From a bacterium (lineage in GTDB: Bacteria > Cyanobacteriota > Sericytochromatia > S15B-MN24 > VGJW01): 5,723 nt of DNA. Both the position numbers and the translations under genes were made by a program. This document shows positions 5,273-5,723 of this stretch, in pieces. The stretch spans positions 1 through 5,723 of the forward strand of contig JAJYIO010000198.1 in the NCBI GenBank assembly GCA_021790035.1, read 5' to 3'. A model generated the notes under the pieces. That model was not told the DNA's origin. It was given only the letters and a program-made list of their open reading frames with translations, and did no database searches. The first letter of the stretch is position 1; each line of letters starts with the position of its first letter.

Positions 5273-5723
5273 TTACTTGCCCGCGATGGCGAGTTCGGAG
5301 ACCAGGACGGACGGCGTGGCGATGCCCGATGGAAAGCGCTCCTCGTCCTTGCCGACCTGGGCGATGGTCTCGAGCAGACTGTAGAAGTTCCCCGAGACGG
5401 TGAACAGGTGGACCGGGTAGCGATCCCCGCCCTCGTACATGAACCCTTGAGCCTGGAGCGAGAAGTCTCCCGATATCGCGTTGGCACCCGCATGGAGCCC
5501 CGTCACCTCGGTGATCTCGAGCATGCGGTCGCCACCTGCGAGCAAGGCGTGGCGCGAGGCGGTCCCGCTCTTGACGACCAGGTTTGAAGTTCCGACTCGC
5601 ATGGTTCCTTGATAGCCGCCGCGAGAGGCGTGGCCCGTCGTGGTCGTGTGGTCCCGGCGAGCGGTCTCGGAGTTGTGCAAGAAACCGACGAAGGCCCCGC
5701 TCTCCACCAGAGTGTGGCTCTTG
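5273..5723 (-). CDS. pmbA: TldE/PmbA family protein, C-terminal part (runs off the window)
   Basis: 149 codons plus stop are visible. The frame stays open to the right edge (KSHTLVESGAFVGFLHNSETA before the rest), so the gene continues beyond 5723 and the GTG at 5707 is not the true start. Recognised from the C-terminal domain of the TldD/TldE (PmbA) family: GTSNLVVKSG, the TGLHAGANAISGDFSLQAQG segment, GGDRYPVHLFTVSGNF, and the ending TPSVLVSELAIAG. The absence of the CGK.GQ-type ending remembered for TldD, and the GDFS..A.GF pattern, favour the TldE/PmbA side. In known TldD/TldE pairs the metal-binding HExxxH is in TldD, and the complex is a cytoplasmic protease that degrades unfolded peptides and matures some peptide products. 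Whether a tldD partner lies upstream cannot be seen. Symbol given by family, not by proven orthology. Confidence 0.85.
   Translation of the reverse strand, partial: KSHTLVESGAFVGFLHNSETARRDHTTTTGHASRGGYQGTMRVGTSNLVVKSGTASRHALLAGGDRMLEITEVTGLHAGANAISGDFSLQAQGFMYEGGDRYPVHLFTVSGNFYSLLETIAQVGKDEERFPSGIATPSVLVSELAIAGK

Overview
The window is GC-rich bacterial DNA. It holds four complete protein-coding genes and the 3' part of a fifth, with no RNA genes, insertion sequences or CRISPR. The lineage cannot be fixed from this sequence. L,D-transpeptidase chemistry, a zinc-ribbon kinase-fold protein and a TldE/PmbA-family protein point to a free-living bacterium with a peptidoglycan wall. High GC produces many long spurious frames antisense to the real genes.

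Left part (127-3092, minus strand): a probable two-gene cell-envelope operon. The upstream gene (996-3092) encodes an unusual 698-residue chimera. It has an N-terminal four-cysteine zinc ribbon, a Ser/Thr-kinase-fold domain that has lost most catalytic residues (a pseudokinase), one or two membrane segments, about 200 residues of Pro/Gly/Ala-rich linker, and a C-terminal YkuD L,D-transpeptidase with an intact Cys/His site. The downstream gene (127-891) encodes a DUF1460 protein, an NlpC/P60-like amidase/peptidase fold with a visible Cys-His pair. One protein looks like a peptidoglycan cross-linking enzyme tied to a signalling-type domain, the other like a muropeptide hydrolase. This pair is the most interesting content.

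Middle (3093-4579): a 419-base divergent intergenic region carries a 13-bp perfect inverted repeat (3360-3372 / 3501-3513) whose right arm abuts the start of a plus-strand GNAT acetyltransferase gene (3512-4579). That protein has one clear acetyl-CoA-binding motif and a C-terminal half that may be a second, degenerate GNAT fold. A strong 12-bp hairpin follows and probably terminates transcription from both sides.

Right part (4580-5723, minus strand): a small gene (4666-5070) encodes a secreted, histone-H1-like polycation with no acidic residue and five tandem six-residue RGHKMx units, preceded by an excellent Shine-Dalgarno. Upstream of it is the C-terminal part of a TldE/PmbA-family protein (5273 to the window edge), which runs off the right end. 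These two genes have no evident functional link to the envelope operon.
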